Source of the DNA: Synechococcales cyanobacterium PMM_0002
GTDB lineage: Bacteria; Cyanobacteriota; Cyanobacteriia; Elainellales; Elainellaceae
DNA: 5,567 nucleotides
Assembly (NCBI GenBank): GCA_949127925.1
Contig: CASBQX010000202.1
Span: forward strand, 1 to 5,567
Direction of reading: 5' to 3'
Position 1 is the stretch's first letter. Each line of letters begins with the position of its first letter. The notes below the pieces were generated by a model, which saw nothing but the letters and a program-made list of their open reading frames with translations, was not told where the DNA came from and ran no database searches. The position numbers and the translations under genes are program-made. This document shows positions 1 through 4,848 of the stretch, piece by piece.

Positions 1-72
1 CCCCAGGGAGAGGGACTTTGAAAGCTTTTCCGGCTCCCCTCGCCCTTTGGGAGAGGGGCTGGGGGTGAGGGC
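1..72. repeat. Dispersed C/G-rich intergenic hairpin repeat (left end may be cut off)
   Basis: A ten-base C-rich arm (36-45, CCCCTCGCCC) faces a G-rich arm (49-58, GGGAGAGGGG) across a TTT loop, pairing at 9 of 10 positions. A second G-rich stretch (5-15) could pair with the same C-rich arm, and CCCCAG (1-6) is complementary to CTGGGG (59-64), so alternative folds exist. I recall this composition (CCCTCACCCC... CCTCTCCC... AAAGGG on the reverse strand) from many intergenic regions of cyanobacteria and other bacteria; that is recall, not a search. It may help end transcription of an upstream gene, but no T run follows the hairpin on the + strand. No coding potential was seen. Confidence 0.6.
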
Positions 73-92
73 TAAAACTACAGTTATCAACG

Positions 93-120
93 TGGACTTG
101 GTCTATGATTTGTCTATGAT
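93..120 (+). promoter_or_regulatory. Putative promoter for the DUF1802 gene, -10 hexamer duplicated
   Basis: A -35-like TGGACT (93-98, 4 of 6 to consensus) is followed after 16 bases by TATGAT (115-120, 5 of 6). A second TATGAT lies 11 bases upstream (104-109) because the segment is a tandem duplication. Transcription would begin near 127, leaving a short leader before the GTG at 142 or about 110 bases before the ATG at 238. The prediction is by eye only. Confidence 0.4.
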
Positions 121-122
121 TT
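101..122. repeat. Perfect 11-bp tandem repeat, two copies
   Basis: The unit GTCTATGATTT occurs at 101-111 and again at 112-122 with no mismatch. Each copy carries one TATGAT, a good -10 match, so the event doubled a possible promoter element just upstream of the DUF1802 gene. Confidence 0.9.
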
Positions 123-141
123 AAGATCAATTTAAGGTTAT

Positions 142-828
142 GTGCCAGCCGATCAGATTTCGCTACCCCAAACTATGACTCCTGCCACTGCTACAGACAT
201 GAGTTCTACACCTCCTGCCGCGATCGCCGCTCCACCGATGACTCCGGCATTAAAAGAATGGGCCGTTGCCGTAGAGGCGCTGATTCAGGGCAGCACCGTG
301 TTGCTGTTGCGCAAGGGCGGCATTCGAGAACAGGGCGGCAGCTTTGTGGTGGAACAGTCGCAGGTGCTGCTATATCCAACTTACGAGCATCAGCAGCCCG
401 CTCTGCTCAAGCCCACCTATGCCCAGCAGGTGACACCCGTGGCGTCAGGCTGGCATCCCCCCAGCGTGCAGCTACGGGCTTGGGCAGACATTACTCACGT
501 ATTTCAAATCACCCAGGCCGAGGCTCTGGCGACGCTGCTGCCGCTGCATATCTGGAATCAGCAGTTTGCCGCAGAGCGATGGCGCTGGAAACCACGACAG
601 CCGCTCTATGGGCTGGCGCTGCGGGTGCATTTGCTGACGCCACCGCAGGAAATTCCCTATCGTTCAGAGTATGGCGGCTGTAAATCGTGGATTGGGGTGC
701 CCTTAGCTGAATTTGGCAGCAAATTTAGCTCCTGCTTTGAACCTGCCCCGGTGTTGAATGATTTGGAGTACAGCCAGCGAGTGCACCAGATTCAACAGGC
801 TCTACAGTCTGCGCAACCTAGCAGTTGA
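142..828 (+). CDS. DUF1802 family protein
   Basis: The protein has 228 residues from the GTG at 142. The DUF1802 domain runs from about residue 36 to 205. It opens with ALKEWAVAVEAL, followed by VLLLRKGGIREQGG and YPTYEHQ, all typical of this mainly cyanobacterial family, whose function I do not know. The domain is soluble, with no membrane segment or signal peptide. Residues 1-32 are a Pro/Ala/Thr-rich low-complexity extension containing a HIP1 site, so the true start is uncertain: GTG 142 has an AAGG four bases upstream, but in-frame ATGs lie at 175, 199 and 238, and the one at 238 places the start directly before the domain. An out-of-frame 12-codon ORF (140-178) ends in an ATGA overlap with the ATG at 175. 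The PCD gene follows 48 bases downstream. The family call is firm; the start is not. Confidence 0.85.
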   Translation: MPADQISLPQTMTPATATDMSSTPPAAIAAPPMTPALKEWAVAVEALIQGSTVLLLRKGGIREQGGSFVVEQSQVLLYPTYEHQQPALLKPTYAQQVTPVASGWHPPSVQLRAWADITHVFQITQAEALATLLPLHIWNQQFAAERWRWKPRQPLYGLALRVHLLTPPQEIPYRSEYGGCKSWIGVPLAEFGSKFSSCFEPAPVLNDLEYSQRVHQIQQALQSAQPSS

Positions 829-851
829 CATAAAATTAAAAGCCCTAAATT
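825..851 (+). promoter_or_regulatory. Possible weak promoter before the PCD gene
   Basis: A perfect -35 hexamer TTGACA (825-830) overlaps the stop codon of the DUF1802 gene. The best -10 is TAAATT (846-851, 4 of 6) at a short 15-base spacing. It could give the PCD/desulfurase genes their own transcription start, but the weak -10 makes this tentative. Confidence 0.25.
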
Positions 852-876
852 TAGAACCTGAGGAGAAGCGGCCAGC

Positions 877-1305
877 ATGACTCAACCTATGGCTCAAGCT
901 ATTGGCGATCTGACCAAGCTGGCAGTAAGTTTAACGGGAGCCGTTTTGCTCTGGCTGGGCAGTGGCGGCGCGGCAGTTTTGGCAGTGCCGTCGCTGCTGA
1001 ACCAGGCAGATGTGGCGGTGCGCATGCGCAACCTGCCAGGTTGGATCACCGATGGGCAGCAGCTTTCATGCACGTACAAGTTTGAGAATTTTGTGGAGGC
1101 GATCGCCTTTGTCAACCGTCTGGTCACCCCCGCTGAAGCCGCCCAACATCATCCCGACGTAGCGATTTCCTATAATAAAGTTACCCTCCAGCTCACGACC
1201 CACGATGCCGGAGGGCTGACTGATCTAGACTTTTTGGTGGCCGAAAGCGCGGCTCAGCTCAGTGCCCAGCCCGGTCAACTGCCCCGTCAGTGTGAGCCAC
1301 AGTAA
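877..1305 (+). CDS. Pterin-4a-carbinolamine dehydratase with N-terminal export or anchor segment
   Basis: This is a PCD/DCoH family protein of 142 residues. Classic members dehydrate 4a-hydroxytetrahydrobiopterin during pterin recycling; in photosynthetic organisms relatives also act in Rubisco assembly (RAF2/acRAF). The catalytic signature is complete: E87-x3-H91-H92-P93-x5-Y99-x9-H109-x8-D118, followed by the usual hydrophobic LDFLVAES. The domain begins near residue 40 with the usual approach to LPGW (53-56). Residues 1-39 are extra: K14 is followed by a hydrophobic stretch (about 15-36) ending in AVLA-VP, which resembles a signal peptide or a single membrane anchor. The start is supported by AGGAG at 861-865, 11 bases upstream of the ATG. 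Typical bacterial PCDs are about 95-115 residues and cytosolic. The desulfurase gene starts 25 bases after the stop. Family confidence is high; the physiological role and location are inferred. Confidence 0.85.
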   Translation: MTQPMAQAIGDLTKLAVSLTGAVLLWLGSGGAAVLAVPSLLNQADVAVRMRNLPGWITDGQQLSCTYKFENFVEAIAFVNRLVTPAEAAQHHPDVAISYNKVTLQLTTHDAGGLTDLDFLVAESAAQLSAQPGQLPRQCEPQ

Positions 1306-1330
1306 CTCTGCTATAAGCAATCATTCCCTT

Positions 1331-2536
1331 ATGCTCCATCGCCCCATCTACATGGACTGCAATGCCACTACCCCGCTCGACGAGCGGGTGCTGGCTGCTA
1401 TGTTGCCCTACTTTACCGAGCATTTTGGCAACCCGGCCAGTACGACTCACGCCTATGGCTGGGCGGCAGCGGCAGCCGTAGCGCGATCGCGCGAAATTCT
1501 GGCGGCGGCCATTCACGCTAGCCCCGACGAAATTATCTTTACCAGTGGGGCAACAGAAGCCAATAACTTAGCAATTAAAGGCGTAGCAGAAGCCTATTTT
1601 GCCAAAGGGCGACACTTAATTACGCTGCAAACGGAGCACAGTGCGGTGCTCGACCCCTATGAATATTTGCGATCGCTCGGCTTTGAGATTACCCTGTTGC
1701 CGGTGCAAGCCGACGGTCTGGTCGATTTGCCGACCCTAGAGCAGGCCATTCGTCCCGATACCATTTTGGTTTCGGTGATGGCGGCAAATAATGAAATCGG
1801 CGTTCTGCAACCGCTAGCGGCCATTGGAGCACTCTGCCATCGCCATCAGGTGCTGTTTCATACCGATGCGGCCCAGGCGATCGCCAAAATTCCCCTTGAC
1901 GTGCAAGCCATGCAGATTGACTTGATGTCGCTGACGGCGCACAAAGTCTATGGCCCTAAAGGCATCGGCGCGCTGTATGTGCGGCGGCGCAACCCCAGGG
2001 TGCAGCTAGCGGCTCAACTGCATGGCGGTGGTCACGAACGGGGATGGCGATCGGGAACGCTGCCGACGCCGCAGATTGTGGGATTGGCTAAAGCCGTGGA
2101 ATTAGGCTTGGCAGAGCTGGAATCAGAAGCGCAGCGGTTGGAGGGATTGCGCGATCAGTTGTGGCGATCGCTGCAAGTCCTCGACGGCCTTTATCTCAAC
2201 GGCCACCCGCTTCAGCGGCTTCCAGGTAACCTCAACTTCAGCATTGCAGGCGTGGACGGGCAAGCCCTGCTGCTAGGATTGCAGCCGCTGGTTGCCGTGT
2301 CCTCCGGTGCGGCCTGTAGCTCAGCTAAAATTGCCCCTTCTCACGTTCTCAAAGCCTTAGGGCACAGCGATGAGCTGGCCTATGCCTCCCTGCGCTTGGG
2401 TCTAGGTCGGTTCAACACCCAAGAAGAAATTGACCAAGTCGCCCAAGCCATTGTGGCTACAGTTCAATCTTTACAGCGCCTTCCAGATACCGTGAACATC
2501 AACCCTGCCATGAATGCGGCATCAACCCTGCTATGA
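1331..2536 (+). CDS. Cysteine desulfurase, IscS/NifS type
   Basis: This is a 401-residue PLP-dependent enzyme that removes sulfur from L-cysteine, giving alanine and a protein-bound persulfide for Fe-S cluster, thiamine and tRNA thiolation pathways. Key residues counted from the ATG at 1331 are His103 (in TEHSAVL), Asp179 and Gln182 (HTDAAQ), the PLP lysine Lys205 (AHKVYGPKG) and the persulfide Cys329 (SSGAACSSAK). These sit within one residue of E. coli IscS H104, D180, Q183, K206 and C328, which supports this start over an upstream in-frame GTG at 1262 inside the PCD gene. The full-length mobile-loop region and ending mark it as the IscS/NifS class, not SufS. No clear Shine-Dalgarno is seen. 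The last 12 residues are encoded by a 23-bp tandem duplication that shifts the frame and truncates the tail slightly, well after the catalytic fold. Cyanobacteria often have several such paralogues, so no gene symbol is assigned. Confidence 0.95.
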   Translation: MLHRPIYMDCNATTPLDERVLAAMLPYFTEHFGNPASTTHAYGWAAAAAVARSREILAAAIHASPDEIIFTSGATEANNLAIKGVAEAYFAKGRHLITLQTEHSAVLDPYEYLRSLGFEITLLPVQADGLVDLPTLEQAIRPDTILVSVMAANNEIGVLQPLAAIGALCHRHQVLFHTDAAQAIAKIPLDVQAMQIDLMSLTAHKVYGPKGIGALYVRRRNPRVQLAAQLHGGGHERGWRSGTLPTPQIVGLAKAVELGLAELESEAQRLEGLRDQLWRSLQVLDGLYLNGHPLQRLPGNLNFSIAGVDGQALLLGLQPLVAVSSGAACSSAKIAPSHVLKALGHSDELAYASLRLGLGRFNTQEEIDQVAQAIVATVQSLQRLPDTVNINPAMNAASTLL

Positions 2537-2543
2537 ATGCGGC
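2498..2543. repeat. 23-bp tandem duplication at the desulfurase 3' end
   Basis: Units 2498-2520 and 2521-2543 are identical except for one C/T difference at position 12 (22 of 23). Because 23 is not a multiple of three, the second copy is read in a shifted frame and gives TGA at 2534-2536. Reading with one copy removed continues for seven further codons (ADVKLCP after the repeat) to TGA at 2563-2565, which overlaps the ATG at 2562. The repeat is directly visible; the order of events is inferred. Confidence 0.92.
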
Positions 2544-2561
2544 TGATGTAAAACTCTGCCC

Positions 2562-2777
2562 ATGAGGGAGGATGACCTGCTTGACATTGATATTGCTTTT
2601 CGATATCATGAAGAAGATGAGAACGCTGCTTCTTCCGCAAGCACGGTTAGCCGTCAACGCCCGAGATTTTACAATGTGCAGCTACTGCAGTTCCATGTCC
2701 AGTCTCAGGCAAGGCCATTGACGGTGAGCGCCATTCAAGATTTTCTCATCCAGTCTGAAATCGAGCCAGTAACGTGA
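2562..2777 (+). CDS. Small hypothetical protein (ORF71) upstream of hicB-like gene
   Basis: I do not recognise this 71-residue protein. It has an acidic, charged N-terminal third (REDDLLDIDI, then HEEDE), a Ser/Ala-rich middle, and a more regular C-terminal half with RFYNVQLLQFHV and LTVSAIQDFLIQSE that could form a strand followed by a helix. There is no membrane segment, signal peptide or metal-binding cluster. It does not show the HicA pattern (no G-S-H-x-x-x motif), so it is not an obvious HicA toxin. Its stop is 8 bases before the ATG of the HicB-like gene, so the two are probably co-transcribed, and its ATG lies 26 bases after the desulfurase stop. No Shine-Dalgarno precedes it, which fits past translational coupling to the desulfurase. 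It could be an undescribed toxin or partner, or a non-functional ORF. Confidence 0.55.
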   Translation: MREDDLLDIDIAFRYHEEDENAASSASTVSRQRPRFYNVQLLQFHVQSQARPLTVSAIQDFLIQSEIEPVT

Positions 2778-2785
2778 AGTGACCT

Positions 2786-3529
2786 ATGAGTACCTTGCTG
2801 TCTTACAAAACCTACACCGCCAAAGTAGAATTTGACCCTGAAGCTCAAATTTTTCAAGGCCGAGTTTTAGATATCGACGCCCCCATAACCTTTGAAGTGG
2901 AAAATGCTAAAGAGGTTAAGCAAGAGTTTGAAAAATCGGTTGATCGATATCTAAACCTTTGCAAGCAGCTAGGAAAAACGCCAGATCGACCTTTTAAGGG
3001 CAACATTGCCTTTCGTACCAGCCCAGAAACTCATCGCGAAATCTGTTTAGCCTCTGCACAAGCAGATTTAAGTATCAATTCCTGGATGGATCGAGCACTA
3101 GCGCAAGCCGCTAGACGAGAGCTGTATTCACTGCATTCTCATTCACTGCATTCTCCGCTTGCACCTAATAACGCAGGGCATAACGTCAACACCGTTTCAC
3201 TAGTAGAATGGCTCAATCATCAAACCGATGCTGTTTCTACCTTAATCGCCGCCGTTAAACCTTTCTGCGAACGCAGAGGCCCAGAAACAACAATCCAAAT
3301 TCAAGAGACGTTAGAAACATACATTGAGGGCCGAGACACTTATTTAGCAGCCACGGGTGCGTTAGAACAATTGCTTAAAAAAGGCGAAGAAGACTCACTA
3401 ATAGATTTACTCATCCAAATAGAATCAACCTTGAAAGCCTTAGCCGTACCAGAGGCGTTTACAGCTAATTTGAATCCTAAAAAACTTATTAGTACTGTAG
3501 TGCAAGGTTTAAAGGCATCCACAATTTAA
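2786..3529 (+). CDS. HicB-family antitoxin-like protein with long C-terminal extension
   Basis: The protein has 247 residues. Positions 5-70 match the HicB partial RNase H-like fold (YKTYTAKVEFDPE, then FQGRVLDI, then VKQEFEKSVDRYLNLCKQLGK). Positions 73-112 form a ribbon-helix-helix DNA-binding segment (FRTSPETHREI, INSWMDRALAQAARRE). Ordinary members stop here, at about 110-120 residues. This one continues through a linker with a five-residue repeat (SLHSH/SLHSP, about 115-125) into a roughly 110-residue, mostly helical, acidic/Leu-rich region (about 135-247) that I do not recognise. HicB antitoxins neutralise HicA, an mRNA interferase, and repress their own operon, but no hicA gene is visible in the window. 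The upstream partner in the operon is ORF71, 8 bases away. A weak AAGTGA precedes the ATG. The HicB call is strong; an antitoxin role here is inference. Confidence 0.85.
   Translation: MSTLLSYKTYTAKVEFDPEAQIFQGRVLDIDAPITFEVENAKEVKQEFEKSVDRYLNLCKQLGKTPDRPFKGNIAFRTSPETHREICLASAQADLSINSWMDRALAQAARRELYSLHSHSLHSPLAPNNAGHNVNTVSLVEWLNHQTDAVSTLIAAVKPFCERRGPETTIQIQETLETYIEGRDTYLAATGALEQLLKKGEEDSLIDLLIQIESTLKALAVPEAFTANLNPKKLISTVVQGLKASTI
3126..3155. repeat. Perfect in-frame 15-bp tandem repeat in the hicB-like linker
   Basis: The unit ATTCACTGCATTCTC occurs at 3126-3140 and 3141-3155 without mismatch. It adds five residues (SLHSH then SLHSP) to the linker between the ribbon-helix-helix segment and the C-terminal extension, keeping the frame. 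Confidence 0.92.
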
Positions 3530-3658
3530 CTTAACTCGAACTCACGCCAATCAACCAATAAAAACTGTATCTTACACTGATGACATATTAGGCAGTGCAA
3601 GTTTTTGACCGCGCAATTTTTTGTAATATCTAGACGTCATAATCCTGAGAAATCGACA

Positions 3659-3765
3659 ATCAAATTGCGATCGGGAACCCGATTGTGTTTGATCACCCCT
3701 GAATGGGTATAGGCCAATTTTCTAAGTGCCACTGTGATAATCGAGCAACTGTCACAATCTGGCAC
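3659..3765. ncRNA. Candidate structured RNA or operator cluster: three consecutive stem-loops
   Basis: Hairpin 1 (3659-3693) has outer arms ATCAAA/TTTGAT and a strong inner stem ATCGG/CCGAT closed by a GAAC loop, with wobble pairs between. Hairpin 2 (3695-3708) pairs ACCC with GGGT over six bases. Hairpin 3 (3726-3765) pairs GTGCCA with TGGCAC outside and TGTGA with TCACA inside. They could form a small RNA, a 5' leader element of the PIN-like gene, or a set of DNA operators. The strand cannot be decided by eye, and no known RNA family was recognised. Confidence 0.3.
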
Positions 3766-3839
3766 ACGCTCTAAAACAACGCATCATAAGCTATTTTCAG
3801 CTAGACCAGATTTATTCCCCTTTTCTATTCAGTTAACCC

Positions 3840-3867
3840 TACAATATTTTCTTTAAAGCCAGAGGTG
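3840..3867 (+). promoter_or_regulatory. -10 element and ribosome-binding site of the PIN-like gene
   Basis: TACAAT (3840-3845) matches 5 of 6 of the -10 consensus; no -35 is recognisable, so this would be a -10-only promoter. AGAGGTG (3861-3867) is a strong Shine-Dalgarno placed 8 bases before the GTG at 3876. An in-frame TGA at 3870-3872 rules out any earlier start, so the ribosome-binding site settles the GTG start. Confidence 0.4.
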
Positions 3868-3875
3868 CTTGAATC

Positions 3876-4427
3876 GTGAGCAACCTGCCCCCAGTTCTGC
3901 TCGGTATCCAAGTTCTTCTCTACTTCTATCCTCACCTCAATTCGAGGCATCGGCCTGGACGATGGGCAGAAGAATGGAGAGAACGGTCTCGACGTTTGCT
4001 TGATCAGCTGAGCGCTGTTCCTCAATTAGAAGTATTTGTCGCTCAAGCTTCTCTCGATTATGTGGTTGATTTTGTCAAATCTGCATCGGGCAGTGAACTT
4101 GCAGAACGCTTCGCAGCAAATCTGAACACGAAGCGCTGGAACGTATTAACTGAGCGATCGCACCTAGTCTCTCCAAATAATATCCATGTTCACGAACTCA
4201 AACTAGCGCTTGAACACGGATTGTCTGTGATTACCCACGAGCGTTCTGAGTATTTAATCCCGACTGATGGATCTGGAGTGCTGGGCAAGCGCACCGTCGT
4301 TCAAACCGTTGATCAATTTTTGGCATGGTTGGAACGGGTCGAGGTAGAAGTTCAGCCTGTAGAGCCTGCTACCTCAAAATCGGGAACTGGATTGTCCAAT
4401 GGGGATAGCCAACGCGATCGCGCTTAG
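3876..4427 (+). CDS. PIN-domain-like protein, apparently lacking the usual catalytic acids
   Basis: The protein has 183 residues from a GTG with a good Shine-Dalgarno. Its pattern resembles a VapC-type PIN domain: a first strand VLLGIQVLLYF (7-17), a helix (RSRRLLDQLSAV, 37-48), a second strand and helix (FVAQASLDYVVDFV, 54-67), then ELKLALEHGLSVITHE (107-122) and a final helix VDQFLAWLE (145-153). In active PIN nucleases the first strand reads LDTNVLL; here G10 and Q12 replace Asp and Asn. The central Asp before the ALEHG helix also appears to be replaced (H104). E125 may keep the last acid. If aligned correctly, it is likely inactive as a nuclease and could serve in binding or regulation. 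Residues 160-183 are a polar, probably disordered tail containing a HIP1 site. No VapB-like antitoxin is adjacent. The PIN assignment is by pattern only and moderately sure; the CDS itself is well supported. Confidence 0.6.
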   Translation: MSNLPPVLLGIQVLLYFYPHLNSRHRPGRWAEEWRERSRRLLDQLSAVPQLEVFVAQASLDYVVDFVKSASGSELAERFAANLNTKRWNVLTERSHLVSPNNIHVHELKLALEHGLSVITHERSEYLIPTDGSGVLGKRTVVQTVDQFLAWLERVEVEVQPVEPATSKSGTGLSNGDSQRDRA

Positions 4428-4504
4428 TGGTGCAGAAAAGTCTCGAAAGGTCTGCCATAGCTCAAGTCTCGAATAAGACAGAGATATCGTAAAGGGGGCG
4501 TTCT

Positions 4505-4585
4505 ATGAGCGGCTTAAGTTCTCCAACCCAAAATAATTCTGATGGCACCCCCCGTCTTTATCGTCAACTGCAAAACCAACTATAA
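4505..4585 (+). pseudogene. 26-codon ORF, possible N-terminal remnant of a transposase
   Basis: The ATG is preceded by an AAAGGGGG purine run (about 4491-4498), a fair ribosome-binding site. The C-terminal part, PRLYRQLQNQL, resembles the start of IS4-like transposases that I recall from cyanobacteria (the pattern LYRQLQ..L near the N-terminus), but a TAA follows at once and no further transposase sequence or terminal inverted repeats are visible. It may equally be a short unrelated peptide or chance. Confidence 0.25.
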
Positions 4586-4688
4586 GCATAAACGCGATAC
4601 CTTAGACTGCTGAATTGAATTTTCTCAGGTGGTTAGATTTTCGCGATGAGACTGCATGAAATTACGTTGAAGCTTTCTGCACTACTCA

Positions 4689-4738
4689 GTTCACTCTAGA
4701 GAGTTATCAGTAAGTTCACTCTAGGGAGTTATCAGCAA
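4689..4738. repeat. 25-bp tandem repeat with conserved ACTC-N4-GAGT dyads (operator-like)
   Basis: Units 4689-4713 and 4714-4738 agree at 23 of 25 positions. Each holds an inverted repeat ACTC-N4-GAGT (4693-4704 and 4718-4729), and one of the two differences falls in the spacer (TAGA versus TAGG), leaving both arms intact. The 25-bp spacing and the location 30 bases upstream of a putative -35 suggest paired binding sites for a dimeric regulator of the NERD gene. The repeat is directly visible; the role is inferred. Confidence 0.85.
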
Positions 4739-4767
4739 TCTATGAAATAGTTAATTAATCAAAGAAT

Positions 4768-4796
4768 TTGTCATTCCATAGAACTTGCAATTAAAT
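4768..4796 (+). promoter_or_regulatory. Putative promoter of the NERD-domain gene
   Basis: TTGTCA (4768-4773, 5 of 6 to the -35 consensus) lies 17 bases upstream of TTAAAT (4791-4796, 4 of 6 to the -10). Transcription would start near 4803, about 46 bases before the ATG. The optimal spacing in an AT-rich gap makes it plausible. Confidence 0.4.
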
Positions 4797-4848
4797 CTAA
4801 AAGTTTTCAATAGATAAAACCTCATTACGCTACGCCTTGAACTAATTT

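Larger units (their letters stand above)
3530..3875. other. 346-base intergenic spacer with three successive hairpins
   Basis: All forward frames are stop-rich and I find no convincing gene. A 22-codon reverse-strand ORF (start near 3640, end near 3573) is too short to call. The spacer holds three inverted repeats in a row (3659-3693, 3695-3708, 3726-3765), a -10-like TACAAT (3840-3845) and the AGAGGTG ribosome-binding site for the next gene (3861-3867). No strong rho-independent terminator for the hicB-like gene was found. Confidence 0.6.
220..4421. repeat. HIP1 octamers (GCGATCGC), eight scattered copies
   Basis: Perfect copies start at 220, 1099, 1483, 1669, 1877, 2164, 4154 and 4414. HIP1 is the highly abundant palindrome of many cyanobacterial genomes. 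Six copies fall in the left 2.5 kb and two in the PIN-like gene; none was found in ORF71, the hicB-like gene or the NERD gene. The span given covers the first to last copy, not a continuous element. Confidence 0.9.
4428..4848. other. 421-base intergenic spacer
   Basis: The stretch turns AT-rich toward the NERD gene. It contains a 10-bp direct repeat AAGTCTCGAA (4438-4447 and 4464-4473), a 26-codon ORF (4505-4585), a 17-codon ORF (ATG 4646) that ends in the tandem repeat, the 25-bp tandem repeat (4689-4738) and a promoter candidate (4768-4796). A weak hairpin GCAGA/TCTGC (4432-4455) follows the PIN-like stop without a T run. No tRNA or larger gene is seen. Confidence 0.6.

Noticed and set aside
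258..683. 141-codon + strand ORF in another frame of the DUF1802 gene
   Set aside because: It is Arg/Ala/Gly-rich, resembles no family and lies wholly inside a recognised gene; a shadow frame of GC-rich DNA.
1171..1176. Perfect TATAAT inside the PCD gene as a promoter for the desulfurase
   Set aside because: It encodes part of the conserved SYNKV stretch, and no -35 match lies at the right distance, so it is probably coincidental.
1262..1330. Upstream GTG extension of the desulfurase (23 extra residues)
   Set aside because: It overlaps the PCD coding end, and its sequence is only the PCD tail in another frame. Starting at ATG 1331 puts all catalytic residues within one position of E. coli IscS numbering.
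894..1516. Reverse-strand ORFs opposite the PCD and desulfurase genes
   Set aside because: They overlap two well-supported genes, and their translations show no domain pattern.
2572..2721. Alternative-frame 49-codon ORF inside ORF71 with GGGAGG just before its ATG
   Set aside because: The purine run directly abuts the start codon with no spacer, and the translation (Met/Leu/Cys-rich) looks random.
3340..4025. Reverse-strand ORFs opposite the hicB-like gene end (3340-3522) and the PIN-like gene start (3825-4025)
   Set aside because: Neither resembles a known protein; both are antisense to better-supported genes.
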